5,717 nucleotides of DNA from Nocardioides sp. (lineage in GTDB: Bacteria > Actinomycetota > Actinomycetes > Propionibacteriales > Nocardioidaceae), in assembly GCA_030145945.1 (NCBI GenBank), contig JASLDK010000103.1, positions 1 through 5,717 on the forward strand, in the 5' to 3' direction. The notes below the pieces were generated by a model. That model was not told the DNA's origin. It ran no database searches and saw only the letters and a program-made list of their open reading frames with translations. Shown one piece after another: positions 4,557 to 5,717 of the stretch (the stretch's first letter is position 1; every line of letters begins with the position of its first letter). The translations under genes and the position numbers were made by a program.

Positions 4557-5717
4557 CCGTCTTCGAGTACGACGGCCGCCTGCTGATCGTCGACTGCGGC
4601 GTGCTCTTCCCCGACGACCACCAGCCCGGCGTTGACCTGATCCTCCCGGACTTCGGCCCGATCCGGGACCGCTTGGCGGATGTCGAGGCGCTCGTGCTGA
4701 CGCACGGGCACGAGGATCACATCGGCGCCACGCCGTACCTCCTGCGTGAACGCCAGGACATTCCGCTCGTCGGCTCCGAGCTCACCCTGGCGCTGCTCAA
4801 CTCCAAGCTGCGCGAGCACCGGTTGCGCCAGACGCCGTTCTACACCGTCAAGGAGGGCGATCGGATCTCGTTCGGCCCCTTCGACCTGGAGTTCGTCGCG
4901 GTCAACCACTCGATCCCCGACGCGCTCGCGGTCGCGATCCGCACCGGCGCCGGGATGGTGCTCCACACCGGTGACTTCAAGATGGACCAACTGCCGCTGG
5001 ACGGTCGGATCACCGACCTGCGGGCCTTCGCACGGCTGGGGGAGGAGGGCGTCGACCTCTTCCTGACCGACTCGACCAACGCCGACGTCCCCGGCTTCAC
5101 GACCGCCGAGCGTCGGATCACGCCGGTGCTCGAGCAGGCCTTCGCCGACTCCGACCAGCGGATCATCGTCGCCTGCTTCGCCTCGCACGTGCACCGCGTC
5201 CAGCAGGTGCTGGACACCGCCGTCAAGCACAACCGCAAGGTCGCGTACGTCGGGCGCTCCATGGTCCGCAACATGGCGATCGCCCGCGACCTGGGCTATC
5301 TGAAGGTTCCGCCGGGCGTGATGGTCGAGGCCAAGGAGCTGGCCGACCTGGCCCCCGAGCGCCAGGTGCTGATCTCCACGGGATCACAGGGCGAGCCGTT
5401 GAGTGCGTTGGCCAGGATCGCGCAGCGCAACCACAACTTCGTGCACCTCGAGGAGGGCGACACCGTCATCCTCGCGTCCAGCCTGATCCCCGGCAACGAG
5501 AACGCCGTCTACCGCGTGATCAACGGCCTGGCCCGCCTCGGCGCCAATGTCGTCCACAAGGGCAATGCCCTGGTCCACGTCAGCGGTCACGCCAGCGCAG
5601 GTGAGCTTCTCTACTGCTACAACATCGTCAAGCCGCGCAACGTGATGCCGGTCCACGGCGAGATCCGGCACCTGCTCGCCAACGGCGACCTGGCGCGCTC
5701 GGTCGGGGTCGAGAGCG
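4454..5717 (+). CDS. rnj: Ribonuclease J (partial, C-terminus beyond the window)
   Basis: RNase J is a cytosolic metallo-beta-lactamase/beta-CASP ribonuclease with endonuclease and 5'-to-3' exonuclease activity in mRNA decay and rRNA maturation. 421 codons are present of the usual roughly 560, so the C-terminal domain is missing only because the window ends. Zinc ligands are visible: H84, H86, D88 and H89 in T-H-G-H-E-D-H-I-G, H152 in N-H-S-I, D174 in H-T-G-D, and H401 in M-P-V-H-G-E. The beta-CASP region includes D206 in T-D-S-T-N-A and H379 in S-G-H-A-S. The ATG at 4454 gives MSHPHPEL, the start I know from actinobacterial RNase J. Only a weak GGGG (4442-4445) precedes it, so translation probably relied on coupling to dapA. 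R28 and S32 in the G-G-L-R-E-V-G-S-N-M motif are unusual, since G and usually R or K are expected. The first 103 bases overlap the extended dapA frame. Confidence 0.97.
   Translation, partial: MSHPHPELSAPPTLPKGGLRVIPLGGLREVGSNMTVFEYDGRLLIVDCGVLFPDDHQPGVDLILPDFGPIRDRLADVEALVLTHGHEDHIGATPYLLRERQDIPLVGSELTLALLNSKLREHRLRQTPFYTVKEGDRISFGPFDLEFVAVNHSIPDALAVAIRTGAGMVLHTGDFKMDQLPLDGRITDLRAFARLGEEGVDLFLTDSTNADVPGFTTAERRITPVLEQAFADSDQRIIVACFASHVHRVQQVLDTAVKHNRKVAYVGRSMVRNMAIARDLGYLKVPPGVMVEAKELADLAPERQVLISTGSQGEPLSALARIAQRNHNFVHLEEGDTVILASSLIPGNENAVYRVINGLARLGANVVHKGNALVHVSGHASAGELLYCYNIVKPRNVMPVHGEIRHLLANGDLARSVGVES

Noticed and set aside
4313..5230. Open frame on the minus strand (305 codons)
   Set aside because: It is antisense to the end of dapA and to rnj, whose zinc-binding motifs are intact on the + strand. 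The composition is typical of a shadow frame.

Overview
The window is ordinary high-GC chromosomal DNA, dominated by G/C third codon positions and almost fully coding on the + strand. The gene content, the F420-type luciferase-like oxidoreductase, the TAGGCT-type -10 boxes placed directly before start codons, and the RNase J N-terminus MSHPHPEL all point to an actinomycete. Nocardioidaceae (Nocardioides, Aeromicrobium or a relative) is my best guess, from memory of similar gene orders. I see no rRNA, tRNA, CRISPR array, insertion sequence, phage gene or convincing terminator.

Layout, all on +: (1) the last 18 codons of an unidentified upstream gene (2-58); (2) a small conserved hypothetical protein (62-331); (3) a PhzF-family isomerase (341-1186); (4) thyA, thymidylate synthase (1214-2008); (5) folA, dihydrofolate reductase (2025-2564); (6) a luciferase-like, probably F420-dependent oxidoreductase (2589-3527); (7) dapA, 4-hydroxy-tetrahydrodipicolinate synthase (3567-4556 as read, conserved body ending at 4451); (8) rnj, ribonuclease J, cut off by the window end (4454-5717). 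No gap between genes exceeds 39 bases.

The genes appear to form three transcription groups. The upstream fragment, the small protein and phzF are tightly spaced, with ribosome-binding sites overlapping or adjoining the previous stop. thyA, folA and the oxidoreductase follow a candidate leaderless promoter before thyA. dapA and rnj follow a second, better candidate leaderless promoter. ThyA makes dTMP and converts methylene-tetrahydrofolate to dihydrofolate, which FolA reduces back to tetrahydrofolate, so their adjacency is functional. DapA starts the lysine/diaminopimelate branch, and RNase J matures and degrades RNA.

I found no new multi-gene system. The best anomaly is at the dapA/rnj junction. 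The expected dapA stop just before the rnj start reads GGA, one base from TGA, so dapA runs on 34 codons inside rnj and stops in an ATGA overlapping an internal rnj methionine. Two unusual residues in the RNase J N-terminal motif lie in the same overlap. A smaller oddity is an in-frame 15-base tandem duplication in a loop of folA.
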